Counted from the first letter of the stretch, positions 43,238-53,018 are shown. The stretch is DNA of 64,000 bases from Sorex araneus (GCF_027595985.1 NC_073304.1:44699637-44763636), one strand, 5' to 3'. Translations and numbers: made by a program. The notes: a model not told the origin generated them from the letters alone.

Positions 43238-45070
43238 TTTAAAAAAATGTAGGAGTACTGCTATTTATTCAGCCATTGATTAAGCTGATTGAATTTGGCA
43301 TGAACTCCACATTACTTTTTTTATTTTATTTTTTATTGAATCACCATGAGAACAGTTACAAAGCTTTCCAGTCAAGTCTCAGTCATACAATGATCAAACA
43401 CCCATCCCCTCAGCAGTACACCCTCCACCACCAAGAACCCCACTATACCCCCCATTCCGCCCCTCCCCACGCCTATGTGGCAGATGATTTCCGCCTTACT
43501 CTCTCCGCATTGATCACCTTCAATATTTCGACAAAAGATCCACCATTATTATTTGGAATTTTCCCCAACATTCAGATCTGCTGAAAATACATAATTAGAT
43601 AATTTTTTTTTCTATTGCTGATATGAAGAGCATTTTAGTAATAAGTCTGGAGAATTTCTGCCAAAAGCCGCTGGGTTCCAAGATTGTTTTGTGTGCCTCT
43701 GAGATCATGGCCATTCAGGAGCCAGGAGCCATTGTGGGCAGCAACTCAGGGCCTTGTCAGGGGAGGGAGAGGGGCCGATTTCACCCCCACTCCCGTGAGG
43801 CCCTGCGTGTCACGTCACTACAGTCTCATAGCTGGCTGTCCAATAAGCTCTGGAAAGGTGGTGGCCACCACAATGGCAGGAAGAAAAGGCAGAATGGACA
43901 AACACCTTTCCCAACCAGGGTGGCACAGTGCCGTAGTTTAGTGCTCAGTCCAGATGCATTTCTGCCAGAAGCCGCTGGGTTTCCAGGTTGGTCTGTGTGC
44001 CTCTGGGATTATGGCCATTCAGGAGCCAGAAGCCATTCATGGGCAGCAACTCGGGGCCTTGTCGGGGCAGGGAGAGGGGCCGGTTTCACCTCCCATCCCA
44101 TGAGCCCCTGTGTGTAGCCTCGCTCTCTCTCTAGTTTTGGGCAGGGGCAGACGCTAGATGATTTATTTTCTATTGCTCACTTTGTATGTCAGGAAAGGTC
44201 GCGCGGTCTCATAAACAGCTGCACGCTTCGGAGAAATATTCCTGTGGCCATATACCAGAGCCATGCTCATGGTCGCTGGGATTCCATCTGGAGAAGGTGG
44301 GGAGACTGCACCTGCTCATCTGGGGGTCCCAGAGATATTGGCTTGGTATAGAGCCTGGAGAATTCTCCGGTGTTATGGTGCCCTCTGGGTTTCTTCACTG
44401 CTGAGTCACTTTTTTTAAAAAAAAAATTACCATGAGATACAGTTACAAAGCTTTCATATTTGAGATTCAGCTGTACATTAATTGAACACCCATCCCTCCA
44501 CTAGTGCACACTTTCCACCACCAGTGTCTCCAATATTATTCCCCCCACTCCCACCCCCGCTGCCATCCCAGTTCTCACCTTTCCTCCATGGCAGGCAATT
44601 TCCCCAATACTCTCTCTCTCCACTTCGGGGCATTATGTTTTGCTCAAATTTTTCCACCACCATTCAAGCCTGCTTGCCAGGGGCAGGTGCTAGATCATTT
44701 ATTGTCCATTGCTCATTTAGAAAATCTTGGGTGCCACGACTGCATTTCTGGAATTCTAGATTATAAATGGTTGGGTTCCAGAAACATTTATGTAGGGCAC
44801 TAATCCATTTGGGGATTCAATTGGGCATCTCTAGACCAGGGCTGTTGCTGTGCTAAGATGGCGCCTGGAGGCACATTGTGGGTGTGACAGCCAGGTGGAT
44901 GAGTGTGTGGGCGGGGAGCTGGGGAGGGACAGCCTGGTGGCTGAGGAACCCTGGAACCCACATACCTGGGCCTTGCTTGTGGAAGCTCTACGTCACTGGG
45001 ATTCCCTCTGGGGTAGCGGGGAGACTGCACCTGCTCTATCTGGGGTGCCCAGTGAAATTGGCTCGGTGGA
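43238..45070 (-). mobile_element. Stack of ORF-less L1-tailed elements nested in L1
   Basis: The complex sits between CAG(T/C)ACCATTT repeats (43227-43237 and 45071-45081). It contains at least two antisense L1-type 3' tails (from about 43312 and 44413), each followed by GC-rich modules: a ~305-bp tandem unit (CTGCCAAAAGCCGCTGGGTT near 43657, CTGCCAGAAGCCGCTGGGTT near 43962) and another (GGGGAGACTGCACCTGCTC near 44298 and 45018). Sequence 43238-43310 is outside either tail and may be 3'-transduced (AATAAA on the minus strand at 43269-43264). Confidence 0.75.
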
Positions 45071-45280
45071 CAGCACCATTTGTTAAAGAGTATTTCCTTG
45101 CTCCACTTCATATTTCTTGCTCCCTTATCAAAGATTAGATGATCATATATTTGAGGGTGTGCATAAGGATGTTCAACCCTATTCCACTGGTCTATGGATC
45201 TGTCTTTGTTCCAATACCATGCTACTTTAATTATCACCGCTTTGTAGTACAGTTTGAGGTTGGGGATAAATTTACTTATT

Positions 45281-45459
45281 ATTGTGTATAATAAGTTGAA
45301 TATTTGATTTTGAACATATTACTAATTATGACAGTTTAGGTTCATTATAGGACAATTTGGAAAATATGTAACCATACAAAATTTATTATTATATTCTCTA
45401 GATCTAAGGAAACTTAGAATTTTGACATGTCCTTCAAATACTTTTTCATCTTCTTTTGT
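45281..45459. other. Unique non-coding stretch
   Basis: AT-rich. Nothing recognised. Confidence 0.5.
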
Positions 45460-45587
45460 CTGTGTGATCTGGATCAGGTTACTTTCAGGCAATTAATTAG
45501 ACCTTCTTACTTGAAACTACCTTGTAGGGTAACACAGTGTCAGAACAGTGTCTGGTACATAGCAAGTTTATTAACTATTAGCAATGA
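45460..45587 (+). mobile_element. MIR, sense
   Basis: TGTGTGATCTGGATCAGGTTAC, CTTGTAGGGTAACACAGTG, AGAACAGTGTCTGGTACATAG follow MIR order. Confidence 0.75.
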
Positions 45588-45589
45588 TT

Positions 45590-45763
45590 GGGCTGGAGAG
45601 ATAGTACCATAGGAGAGGCTCTTGCCTTGCGTGCAGCCAAGCTGGGTTTGGTTCCTGGCACTCCATATGGTTCTCCGAGGCCTGCCTAAAGTGATTGTAG
45701 ACCTAGAAGTAAACTCTGTGCACCGTCAGTGATTCCAAAACAAAACAAAACAAAAATAAAACC
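45590..45763 (+). mobile_element. SINE type P
   Basis: GGGCTGGAGAGATAGTACCATAG head, CTCCATATGGTTCTCCGAGG, (AAAAC)n-rich tail. Confidence 0.88.
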
Positions 45764-45798
45764 CAACTAACCTATTAGTAGTCATTATAGAATGAAAT

Positions 45799-46043
45799 GG
45801 GCTGGAGCTATAGCATAGCGGCAGGGCATTTGCCTTGCACGCAGCGGACCCGGGTTCAATTCCTCCGCCCCTATTGGAGAGCCTGACAAGCTACCGAGAG
45901 TATCTCGCCCGCACGGCAAAGCCTGGCAAGCTACCTGTGGCATATTCAATATGCCAAAAAACAGTAACAACAAGTCTCACAGTGGAGACGTTACTGGTGC
46001 CCGCTCAAGCAAATCGATGAGCAACAGGATGACAGTATGACAG
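45799..46043 (+). mobile_element. SINE type R, full length
   Basis: GCTGGAGCTATAGCATAGCGG head, GGTTCAATTCC, RTE-like end with GACAGTATGACAG repeat. Perfect target repeat TATAGAATGAAAT at 45786-45798 and 46044-46056. Confidence 0.96.
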
Positions 46044-46150
46044 TATAGAATGAAATATTTTAAATCTTAATTTAAAACCAAATTTCATATTCAGTTTATT
46101 TAAAACTTCTCAATACTTTGACTTTCCATTGCATTCGGTGTTTATCTTTT

Positions 46151-46348
46151 GTTTTTTCTTTTTCTTTCTTTCCTCTCCTCCCTCCCTCCTCCCCTCCCTC
46201 CCTCCCTCCCTCCCTCCCTTCCTTCCTTCCTTCCTTCCTTCCTTCCTTCCTTCCTTCCTTCCTTCCTTCCTTCCTTCCTTCCTTCCTTCCTTCCTTCCTC
46301 TCTTCCTTCCTTCCTTCCTTCCTTCTCTCCCTCCTTCCCTCCCTCCCT
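46151..46348 (+). repeat. Polypyrimidine (CCTT)n/(CCCT)n tract, about 200 bp
   Basis: Almost pure C/T on plus strand. The core (46219-46298) is a perfect CCTT array. Repetitive reading of it makes spurious PSFL-type frames. Confidence 0.97.
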
Positions 46349-46361
46349 CAATCTCTTTCTT

Positions 46362-46483
46362 TTTATTTTTGTTTTTAATCACATCCAGTGGTGCCCAGAG
46401 ATTATTTCTGACAGGGGTTGGTGGACTAGAATTGGCAGCATTCAAGGCAGATGCCGTACCCACTATACTATCACTCTGGCCCC
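46362..46483 (-). mobile_element. SINE type P, internally deleted
   Basis: Antisense. AATCACATCCAGTGGTGCCC to ACTATCACTCTGGCCCC, lacking part of the body. Its poly(T) side abuts the CT tract. Confidence 0.8.
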
Positions 46484-46502
46484 TTTCTTTTGTTTTCACT
46501 GT

Positions 46503-46612
46503 TTTGTGTTTTGGTCACATCTGACAGTGTTCAGGGACTAACTCCTGGCACTGAGCTCAGGTGCTCAGGAGAACTTGTGATGTGAGCTCCAGTCCTTTGA
46601 GCTATTTCTATG
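46503..46612 (-). mobile_element. SINE fragment
   Basis: Antisense GTTTTGGTCACATCTGACAGTG and CTCCTGGCACTGAGCTCAGG, head half decayed. Confidence 0.65.
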
Positions 46613-46789
46613 AGCTCTCAATGTTTCTCTAATGTGAATATTTTTCAAGGCTTCATTGATAAAATTGTTCCTCCAGATAGCAGTAGAATCCTTTGGAGAA
46701 TTTGGTGATTTTTATGAAGGAGATCATTTGTCAGAATCCAACTGAGATTTATGATTATCTTTTATGAAGTTTATTATAAAATATAAGAG

Positions 46790-46948
46790 ATGGCCAGACA
46801 GCTAATTCAGCAGGTAGGGTTCTTGCCTGGCTAACCTGGGTTTGATTGCTCATACGCCATATGGTCCCCTGCGCCTTGCCAGGTGTGATCCCTGAGTGTG
46901 AACTAGAAATAAGCCCCAAGCACTGCCAGGTGTGGCCCCCAAATCAAA
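46790..46948 (+). mobile_element. SINE type P
   Basis: GGCCAGACAGCTAATTCAGCAGG head, CATATGGTCCCCTGCGCC, CAGGTGTGGCCCCC. Confidence 0.84.
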
Positions 46949-47109
46949 ATAGTCTATAGGAATGCAACTAATAAAGAAGAAAAATAATTTCCTAACCTGC
47001 CAAACTGTAAAGGTGTAGAGATCTTACCATCTCCAAGCTTGCAAATAACCATTGAATATGTGGCACCCAAATATAATCAAATAAACAAGAAAGAAACAAT
47101 CCAGGGTCC

Positions 47110-47300
47110 AAGAAAAAAACTCAAGTGGTGGAATATCTGTCTCACACGTGCAAGTTCTTGATTTCAAGTTGCAACATGGGGCGGAAACACAACCCCAGCA
47201 ACAGAAGAGCCCTGGAAACCTCTAGGTCTGAGTACCCCCAGACCTGCCCATTTAGGCCCACAGCACCACCTGGGCACAACTGGGGATGGCCCCTACTTCA
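47110..47300 (+). mobile_element. Old tRNA-SINE variant
   Basis: CAAGTGGTGGAATATCTGTCTC head-like start, CAGCACCACCTGGGCACAAC, GGGGATGGCCCC end. Weak. Confidence 0.4.
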
Positions 47301-47308
47301 AAAATGAG

Positions 47309-47460
47309 AGTAGGGGCTGTAGAGATTGTACAGAATGTAGGTTGTTTGCCTTGCACTCAGCCAACCTGGATTTGATCCTGGAACCATATACCAAGCCTGT
47401 CAAGAATGATTCCTGAGCACAGAGCCAGGAGTAAATGGCCCAAAAACCTACCCCTCTCTT
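47309..47460 (+). mobile_element. SINE type P, internally deleted
   Basis: GTAGGGGCTGTAGAGATTGTAC head, CAGAGCCAGGAGTAAATGGCCC tail. Several short deletions. Confidence 0.8.
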
Positions 47461-47499
47461 AAAAAAAATAAACTACACATACTGGGAGAACATATTTAT

Positions 47500-47579
47500 T
47501 TATTTCTGGGGAGGGTACATCCTGCTGGTTGGCCACATGCAAAGTAAGAACCTTACTGGCTGTACTGTCTCTCCAGGCC
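47500..47579 (-). mobile_element. SINE head fragment
   Basis: Antisense GGCCACATGCAAAGTAAGAACC to GTCTCTCCAGGCCC. The body is truncated. Confidence 0.6.
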
Positions 47580-47823
47580 CTGGGAGATAGCTACTGAGAG
47601 TATCCCACCCACATAGCAGAGCCCGGCAAGCTCCCCGTGGTGTATTCAATATGCTAAAAACAGTAACAACAAGTCTCATTCCCCTGACCCTGACAGAGCC
47701 TCCAATCGTTGGGAAAGATGAGTAAGGAGAGGCCGCTAAGATCTCAGAGTTGGGATGAATGGAGACGTTACTGGCGCCCACTCGAGTAAATCAATGAACA
47801 AAGGGATGATAGTGATACAATGA
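47580..47823 (+). mobile_element. RTE-tailed element with extra internal segment
   Basis: Type R body from CTACTGAGAGTATCCCACCC, then the extra ~70-bp segment shared with 28853-28935 (CCTCCAATCGTTGGGAAAG), then GGGATGAATGGAGACGTTAC and GTGATACAATGAT, closer to the RTE end than ordinary type R. Confidence 0.85.
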
Positions 47824-48500
47824 TTTCACAAAGAACTTCTAACCAGAATAGACAGAACTCCTACCAAATTATATAAAAAGGACAAGCACACTTAATAAGC
47901 TAGCCCCTAATTTTAAGAACACAGGAAAAATACTTGGATAGATATTCACATAACACAATATAAAAAAATCAATAGAGCATGAAAAGATGCTCAGTCATAG
48001 GGGAATTATGAAATTAAAAGGAGATACTATTTCACACCCACTCATAGGGTTAAAATTAGACTGACAACTCCAAATGTGGGCAAGCATGTTGGACAGCTGG
48101 AGCTCTTGCACATGACTAATGTAAGACGGTGCAGCCGCTTTGGAAAACTGCTTGGCAATTTCTTATAAAGTATATAAACCTAGAAATCCCATATCTATAT
48201 TTCTTCCAAGTCAAATAAAACATGCCCTCAAAAAGTTATCCAAGAACGTTTATGGCAACTTTATTTATACAAGTGAAAAACTAGAACCCAAAAGTCCACC
48301 AATGGGTGAGCTGATAAATACTTTTCAGCAATAAAAACAACTGCTAATTCTAGAAGATTAAGGGTGAATCTCAAAAACCTTACTTTAAGAAAGGAGGCAA
48401 AAAAAAAAAAGAAGGCAGATAGAAAGAGTACCAACCATTTCCTTTATATGGTAATGAACATGGGGTGGGGGCGGGGGTGGTTGCCTAAAGAGTGGGAAAC
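47824..48500 (+). mobile_element. Ancient L1 fragment (ORF2 3' region)
   Basis: Old mammalian L1 phrases in order: AAAAGATGCTCAGTCATAGGG, GAGATACTATTTCACACCCAC, GGACAGCTGGAGCTCTTGC, GGAAAACTGCTTGGCAATTTC, CATCTATATTTCTTCC. Heavily mutated. Confidence 0.78.
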
Positions 48501-48540
48501 TGGGAAGAGGCAGGGAAGTCTTTTTTTTAATTCTTTTTTT

Positions 48541-49110
48541 TTGTTAAAAAATTGAATCACTGTGAGACCCTTACAAAGCTGTTCACGATTGGATTTCAGT
48601 CACACAGTGTTCCAACACCCACCCCTCCACCAGTGTACATTTCCCAGCACCAGTGTCCCCAATTTCCCTCCCAACACCCCCCACCCCACTCCCAGCCTGC
48701 CTCTCTGGCAGACAGTGAACTCTTGATCGTTAACATTCTAATCAGCTGTGGCCAAACTCAACCATTTGCACACTTTCCCTGCATCCCCTTCCTTTCCCTT
48801 TGTTGCGGTTGTGATGACCATCACTGGAGTGGGTGCAGTGCTCACACACTGGGCTTTGGTGCTCGCAGAGGGTAGCCGCTCTTTCATTTGTGCTGCTCCT
48901 GCACGTTCTGGTTGGCGAGCTCTCAGGGTCGCACATTGGCCTCACCGCAGGGCATCCAGAGTATGGGGGCAGCCCAGGAGAGAGAACTCAGGCTCAGGTT
49001 TTGCAAAACTGGCTCTTTTATATGATGTCATTCCCAGGGCCTCCTTCCAATTACACACTTAAGAAACTAGGGTTTTTCAAGGGCACAAAACCGAACAAAA
49101 AACAAACTCT
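48541..49110 (-). mobile_element. ORF-less L1-tailed element (probable)
   Basis: Antisense L1-type 3' tail (AAAATTGAATCACTGTGAGAC, CACCCCTCCACCAGTGTACA) continuing into a GC-rich non-LINE 5' region (48790-49060). The 5' boundary and target repeat were not found. Confidence 0.65.
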
Positions 49111-49361
49111 GGAGTGACGGTTGGGAGGGGAAGGGGGTGTGCTAAGTGTGGTATCATGAATTTTGAAGTAGCATTAACTTGCAGCTCTAAAGCATATATA
49201 GTCTTGTAAACCAACATCATAAAAAATTATATAAGCCCCATTATAATTTCACTATAGTTAAATTTGACTTCAATTTCTTAAAATGGAATAGAAAAAAAAG
49301 CTTAGAGACATTGTAAGGCCATAGTAAGAGAATTATGAGAAATCTGATATGAGAAGCTCTC
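49111..49361. other. Unique non-coding stretch
   Basis: Nothing recognised. Confidence 0.4.
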
Positions 49362-49527
49362 TTTTTCTTTTGGGTCACACCCAGGGATGCCCAAAGTTTA
49401 TTGCTGACTCTGTAGTCAGTGATCACTTCTGATGGTATCTGGGAGACCATATAGGGTGCTGGGGTATCAAAACTGGTGGCCCAGTACAAGGAAAGTGCCT
49501 GACCCATTGTACTATCCCTCTGGCCCC
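49362..49527 (-). mobile_element. SINE type P, nearest repeat to the promoter
   Basis: Antisense: TTTTGGGTCACACCCAGGGATG to ACTATCCCTCTGGCCCC. Repeat density drops to zero from here through 50.9 kb. Confidence 0.87.
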
Positions 49528-49844
49528 TTTAAAGTCTTCAGAAACATCCCAGCGTGTTGCTATATTAGATGATTAAACAATGGCTAAAGCCCAGCACACT
49601 ATACTTACACCCCCATCCTCCACCCCCGCCCCTCGCTGAAGGGGTTCTCTGGACCTCCAGTCAATGCCTGCGAGTCCTAGGGAGTTCGACCCCGGGACAC
49701 CAAACTCGCTGCCCACCCCACTATCCCCGGCGCCGCTTCCCGGCTCCTAATCAACCCTCCGGCTCGGACTTTTCTACGGATTCCGTCCTCTTCCTTTGAC
49801 CCGTCTGTTCACCTTTCAATCAATTCAAATGTCGCAGGAGCGAA

Positions 49845-49849
49845 CCAAT
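49845..49849 (+). promoter_or_regulatory. DLGAP5: CCAAT box, distal
   Basis: AACCAATCGC context, a good NF-Y site. Its start lies 66 bp upstream of the second CCAAT, twice the ~33-bp spacing common in cell-cycle promoters. Confidence 0.75.
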
Positions 49850-49910
49850 CGCAATTCTCTCCGGAGGGAAGGGGCGGGCACCTTCCCCCGGAAGCACTAG
49901 TTAAGCCCCT

Positions 49911-49915
49911 CCAAT
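49911..49915 (+). promoter_or_regulatory. DLGAP5: CCAAT box, proximal
   Basis: CTCCAATCAGCG, close to the ideal NF-Y flank (CCAATCA). It lies 25 bp upstream of the CHR-like TTTGAA. Confidence 0.82.
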
Positions 49916-49926
49916 CAGCGACTCGG

Positions 49927-49941
49927 TGCGGGAGGTTTGAA
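49927..49941 (+). promoter_or_regulatory. DLGAP5: CDE/CHR-like cell-cycle element
   Basis: TGCGG (49927-49931), a 4-bp spacer GAGG, then TTTGAA (49936-49941). TTTGAA is a canonical CHR, bound by DREAM in G0/G1 and MMB-FOXM1 in G2/M. The 4-bp spacing to a CDE-like GC motif copies the arrangement of classical G2/M genes such as CDC25C. It fits DLGAP5, a mitotic gene. The CDE core differs by one base from GGCGG. Confidence 0.8.
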
Positions 49942-49949
49942 TTTTGTAG

Positions 49950-50057
49950 AGGTTCGGGCTTCGGGTGGTCGCGCTTCGGAGGCGGCGGTGGTCTTCCTGT
50001 GGGAGAGTTCCTGCACGTTTTTGTTTGACAGAGGTTTCACGCCACCAGCTGCTTCAG
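49950..50057 (+). other. DLGAP5: DLGAP5 exon 1 (5' UTR); start approximate
   Basis: The donor CAG|GTAGGC at 50057/50058 is strong. The start is inferred from the promoter motifs only (a TSS is expected shortly downstream of the CHR). No ATG in frame with exon 2; splicing to exon 2 puts the initiator one base after the junction. Confidence 0.72.
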
Positions 50058-50400
50058 GTAGGCGGTGTTGGGACTCGGCGGAGCGGGCGCTGGCCTGCTT
50101 CCTTGGACACTTCAGAGAGGAGACTGCGGCTCAGCGGCGGGGAGCGGGGCGCCTCTCTCGGGCGGCTGCCCCTGCCCCTCCCCGGGCCCCTGTTTGTTGC
50201 CTTGGGCGCTGGAGTCTGCGTTTTACCCTCGGGGCTGAAATGGCGAGAGGCGGTGAGGAGGGTGAGCTGTAGGACCCTTAGTCCTGCCCCCTGCAGCCGA
50301 CCGGCAATTCCAGTAGCCCCTCCCAGGTGCCGTGAAAACAACAACGCCCCGTTTCTGTGAGAACTTCTAGGCGGGCCCGGCTAAGGCGGTCCAGACTTTC

Positions 50401-50900
50401 GGATGGAAAGAAAAGCCTCGAGAATTCAGTGGTGTGTGAAAAGCCACCACTTGTGATCCAAACTTCATCACCTTTTAGTTGTGCCAATATGAAGAGTTAA
50501 TTAGTTAATTGACAACAACCCAACGTAAGGGTTGCCACAGTTGAACTTGCCTTTAATATTCTTGCTCCGCTGAATTTTTTTTTTTAAATAGCCAATGTAT
50601 ACGTTTTTCCCTTTTCGTTTAATTTGAGATTTTTTTTTTAATTGAGGGAACTTTGGTATGGAAAACCGCATATGTTTCAGGCATACCCTATTTATGCTTT
50701 GGCGTGTACAGAGTAGACTGTAGCTCAGGTTCCCAGGGCCCCTAGAAGAGCACGTATTTGTTACCTGGAGCACTACCAGTCTGCCACCAAGACTGTAGTT
50801 TCCATCCTTCAACTCTCTATGACCATTACCCGACTCCCCTCCTCCCCTCCAGCCCCCCCCCAACACTGTCCTCTTTCTTGTCCCATTACCACCCTCCTCT
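50401..50900. other. Unique intronic sequence downstream of CpG island
   Basis: No repeat recognised. Contains two long T runs (about 50577 and 50631). Confidence 0.45.
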
Positions 50901-50919
50901 TTCCCTGCCTGATCACCAT

Positions 50920-51330
50920 CATTTTGGCTGAGACTTTTTGTTTGCTTTGTTTATTAGTCTTTCACATATGATTAAGCTCATAGTGGGTTTTATTTTCTTG
51001 GGGTGACTTATGTTCTTTAGCATGTTTCCTTCAAGGTCTATTCACATTGTTGCAAATGGTAAAATTTAATCTTGTTAAACATTTATGTATATAAATAACT
51101 AAATATATATGAACACACACCACTTTTTAATTCATCTCTTAGTGGACACTTAGGTTTCCATATCTTGGCTCTTGTGAAACATGCTTAAGTGAACATAAGA
51201 GTGCAACTATTTCATTTCAAAGGGTTTTCCCAAGAAATACGAAAACACTAATTTGGATACACTAATTTGGATAAACCCTCTGAAATGAAATAAATAATAT
51301 CATAATTTTTAATATTTGAGAAATATCCAT
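50920..51330 (-). mobile_element. Ancient L1 fragment
   Basis: Antisense old L1 phrases: CTTTCACATATGATTAAGCTC, TTTCCTTCAAGGTCTATTCAC, CATTGTTGCAAATGG, TTAATTCATCTCTTAGTGG. Confidence 0.65.
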
Positions 51331-51336
51331 ACTGTT

Positions 51337-51498
51337 TTTATTTTTGGTTTGGGGCCTCGTGCTACTCAGGAATTAATCCAGGCTCTGCACTCAAGGGTCA
51401 CTATAGACACAACTTACTGGACAATATTGGGTGCCAGGGACCAAACCCAGGTTGGCTACATGCATGGCAAGAAACTACTGTATTATCTCTCCAGCCCT
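51337..51498 (-). mobile_element. SINE type P, nested in ancient L1
   Basis: Antisense: GGTTTGGGGCCTCGTGCTAC to ATTATCTCTCCAGCCC. Flanks TCCATACTGTTTT and TCCATACTATTTT are its target repeat in the old L1. Confidence 0.87.
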
Positions 51499-51855
51499 TC
51501 CATACTATTTTCTGTGGAGGCTGCACCCATTTATATTCCCACTAACAGAACACAAGTGTTCCCTTTTCACCACTTCTTAATTTGCATTTCTCTAATGATA
51601 AGTGATGACATACATCTGGACAATGTTCCTGGTGCCTTACTTACAGATGGTTGGCCATCTGTAAGTCTTTGGAGAAATTCTGTTCAGCTTCTCTGCCTGT
51701 TGCACAATCAGGTTGTTTTTTGTTGAGTTGTTTAGATATTTTGGATATTAAGCTCTATATTATGGGCATCATTTGCAAATACCTTCTCCCACTCAGTTGG
51801 AAATTCTCATTTTGGTAGTTGCTTTTACATTTCAGTGATGGTTTCTTTCCTTTTT
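51499..51855 (-). mobile_element. Ancient L1 fragment, continuation
   Basis: GGAGGCTGCACCCATTTATA, TTTGCATTTCTCTAATGATAAG, GTTGTTTAGATATTTTGGATATT, AATACCTTCTCCCACTCAGTTG, antisense L1 ORF2. Confidence 0.82.
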
Positions 51856-52014
51856 TCATTTTTGGATGACACCCAGCAGTACTTAGGTTTACTCCTGGCT
51901 CTGCACTCAGGAATCCCTCCTTACCAGGCTTTGGAGACCATATGGAGTGCCAGGGATTGAACCTGGGTCAGTCTATTGCAAGGTGGCCTGCCTAGGTACT
52001 ATCTCTCTGGCCTT
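51856..52014 (-). mobile_element. SINE type P, nested in ancient L1
   Basis: Antisense: ATTTTTGGATGACACCCAGC to ACTATCTCTCTGGCC, between GATGGTTTCTTTCC and GATGTGGTTTCTTT. Confidence 0.86.
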
Positions 52015-52330
52015 GATGTGGTTTCTTTAGCAGGGCAGATTTTTTGCTTTATTGAGTACCCTTTACTTTAGTTTTCCTTACTGTTGAGGTCAAATCTTCA
52101 AAAGTACCTATGTCCAAGGCAGTATCAAGCAGTGTATTGCTTATGTTTTCTTAGTATTCCATGGTTTTCACATCTTACAATCCAGTTTTTAGAGCATTTT
52201 GAATTGCTTTGTGTATATGATGTAAGATAGTCTAGCTTCTTTTGCATGTGAGTGTGTTTTTTCTTTAATATTTAGCAAAGTAACACTTGCAGGAGGTGGT
52301 GAATCAGCATAGTCTGTAATAACTCTCCTT
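52015..52330 (-). mobile_element. Ancient L1 fragment, continuation
   Basis: AGGTCAAATCTTCAAAAGTACC and CTTTGTGTATATGATGTAAGATAG are antisense old L1 phrases. Confidence 0.6.
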
Positions 52331-52587
52331 AGATTATAGAGAACTTTGTTTGCAGGGCTCCAGTAAGCATAAGAGAGATTCAACCTGGGGTCAAGCATGC
52401 ACTCCAGCCCCTTGAGTCGTCTCCCTGGTGCCCCAACCCCCAGCTTGGACTCTTAAATTCATCCAGGTCTTTTGAGAGAAAAATAAATCCCCATTTAAAA
52501 AACTCAGTTAATTGCATGAAATTGTGTAATATGTTTAATTTGATGAATTTCTTCTGCATGTTTTCCTTTTTTAAAAGAAATAAGTTT

Positions 52588-52702
52588 TTTTGGGGCCACA
52601 ACTGGCAATGCTCAAGTGGCCGTATGGGGTGCTGAAGATGGAAGCTGGGTTGGCTGTGTGTAACGCAAGTACCGTACCCACCATACTATTTTCTTCAGTC
52701 CA
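52588..52702 (-). mobile_element. SINE, body-deleted
   Basis: Antisense: TTTTGGGGCCACAACTGGC, then directly to GTGGCCGTATGGGGTGC. First of four antisense SINEs in a row. Confidence 0.82.
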
Positions 52703-52717
52703 CCTATTTGTTGTTGT

Positions 52718-52866
52718 TGTTTTGGGATCACATCTGGCAATGCTCAGGGGTTACTCCTGATGCTGCACTCAGTAATTGTTCCTGGTAGTTCTCAGGGAAC
52801 CATATGGGATGCTGGGAATCAAACCCAAGTCAGCCACTTGCAAGTCATACACCCTACCCGCTGTAC
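52718..52866 (-). mobile_element. SINE type P, head-truncated
   Basis: Antisense: GTTTTGGGATCACATCTGGC through CCCTACCCGCTGTA. The terminal head bases are missing at the junction with the next SINE. Confidence 0.87.
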
Positions 52867-53018
52867 TTTTGGATCACACCGGGCAATGCTCAGGGGTTAC
52901 GCTTGGCTCTACTCTCAGAAATTACTCCAGCAATGCTCAGGGGACCATATGGGATACCAGGGATCAAACCCCGGTCGGCCACGTGGAACGTCCTGCCAGC
53001 TGTATTATCATACAGCCC
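52867..53018 (-). mobile_element. SINE type P
   Basis: Antisense: CTTTTGGATCACACCGGGC to TTATCATACAGCCCC, abutting the previous copy with almost no poly(T). Confidence 0.88.

Larger units (their letters stand above)
39283..45266 (-). mobile_element. L1 LINE (minus strand), 5'-truncated, multiply nested
   Basis: Whole insertion bounded by perfect TAAATTTACTTATT (39269-39282 and 45267-45280). L1 sequence proper: 3' UTR 39283-39694; ORF2 C-terminus 40898-41260, 41446-41654 and 42737-43237; further ORF2 45071-45266. Antisense translation gives [37 protein letters not shown] and DLYLRPCTKIRSKWIKDLNI. Nested inside are two LTRs, one SINE and a 1.8-kb L1-tailed complex. Removing them restores a continuous ORF2 order. 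Decayed, non-functional. Confidence 0.95.
49680..50400. promoter_or_regulatory. DLGAP5: CpG island at DLGAP5 5' end
   Basis: Dense CpG and GC-rich sequence in an otherwise CpG-depleted window, centred on exon 1 and free of repeats. It includes GGGGCGGG (49871-49878), an Sp1-type box. There is no TATA box upstream of exon 1. Confidence 0.85.

Noticed and set aside
43623..44117. 164-residue frame in the nested complex
   Set aside because: It translates a tandem GC-rich module of an L1-tailed element (note the repeated FPGWSVCLWDYGHSG-like segment). Not a gene.
46110..46541. Overlapping long frames rich in PSFLPSFLP or EGRKEGRKE
   Set aside because: They are readings of the (CCTT)n tract in several frames; no splice signals or family likeness.
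1..49600. Search for exons of a neighbouring gene or a CRISPR-like array
   Set aside because: No splice-bounded conserved frame was found. The regularly recurring sequences are dispersed SINEs with varied spacing, not an array.
49937..50360. 111- and 131-residue frames over the CpG island
   Set aside because: GC-rich sequence lacks stops by chance. The frames cross the exon 1 donor and match no protein I know.
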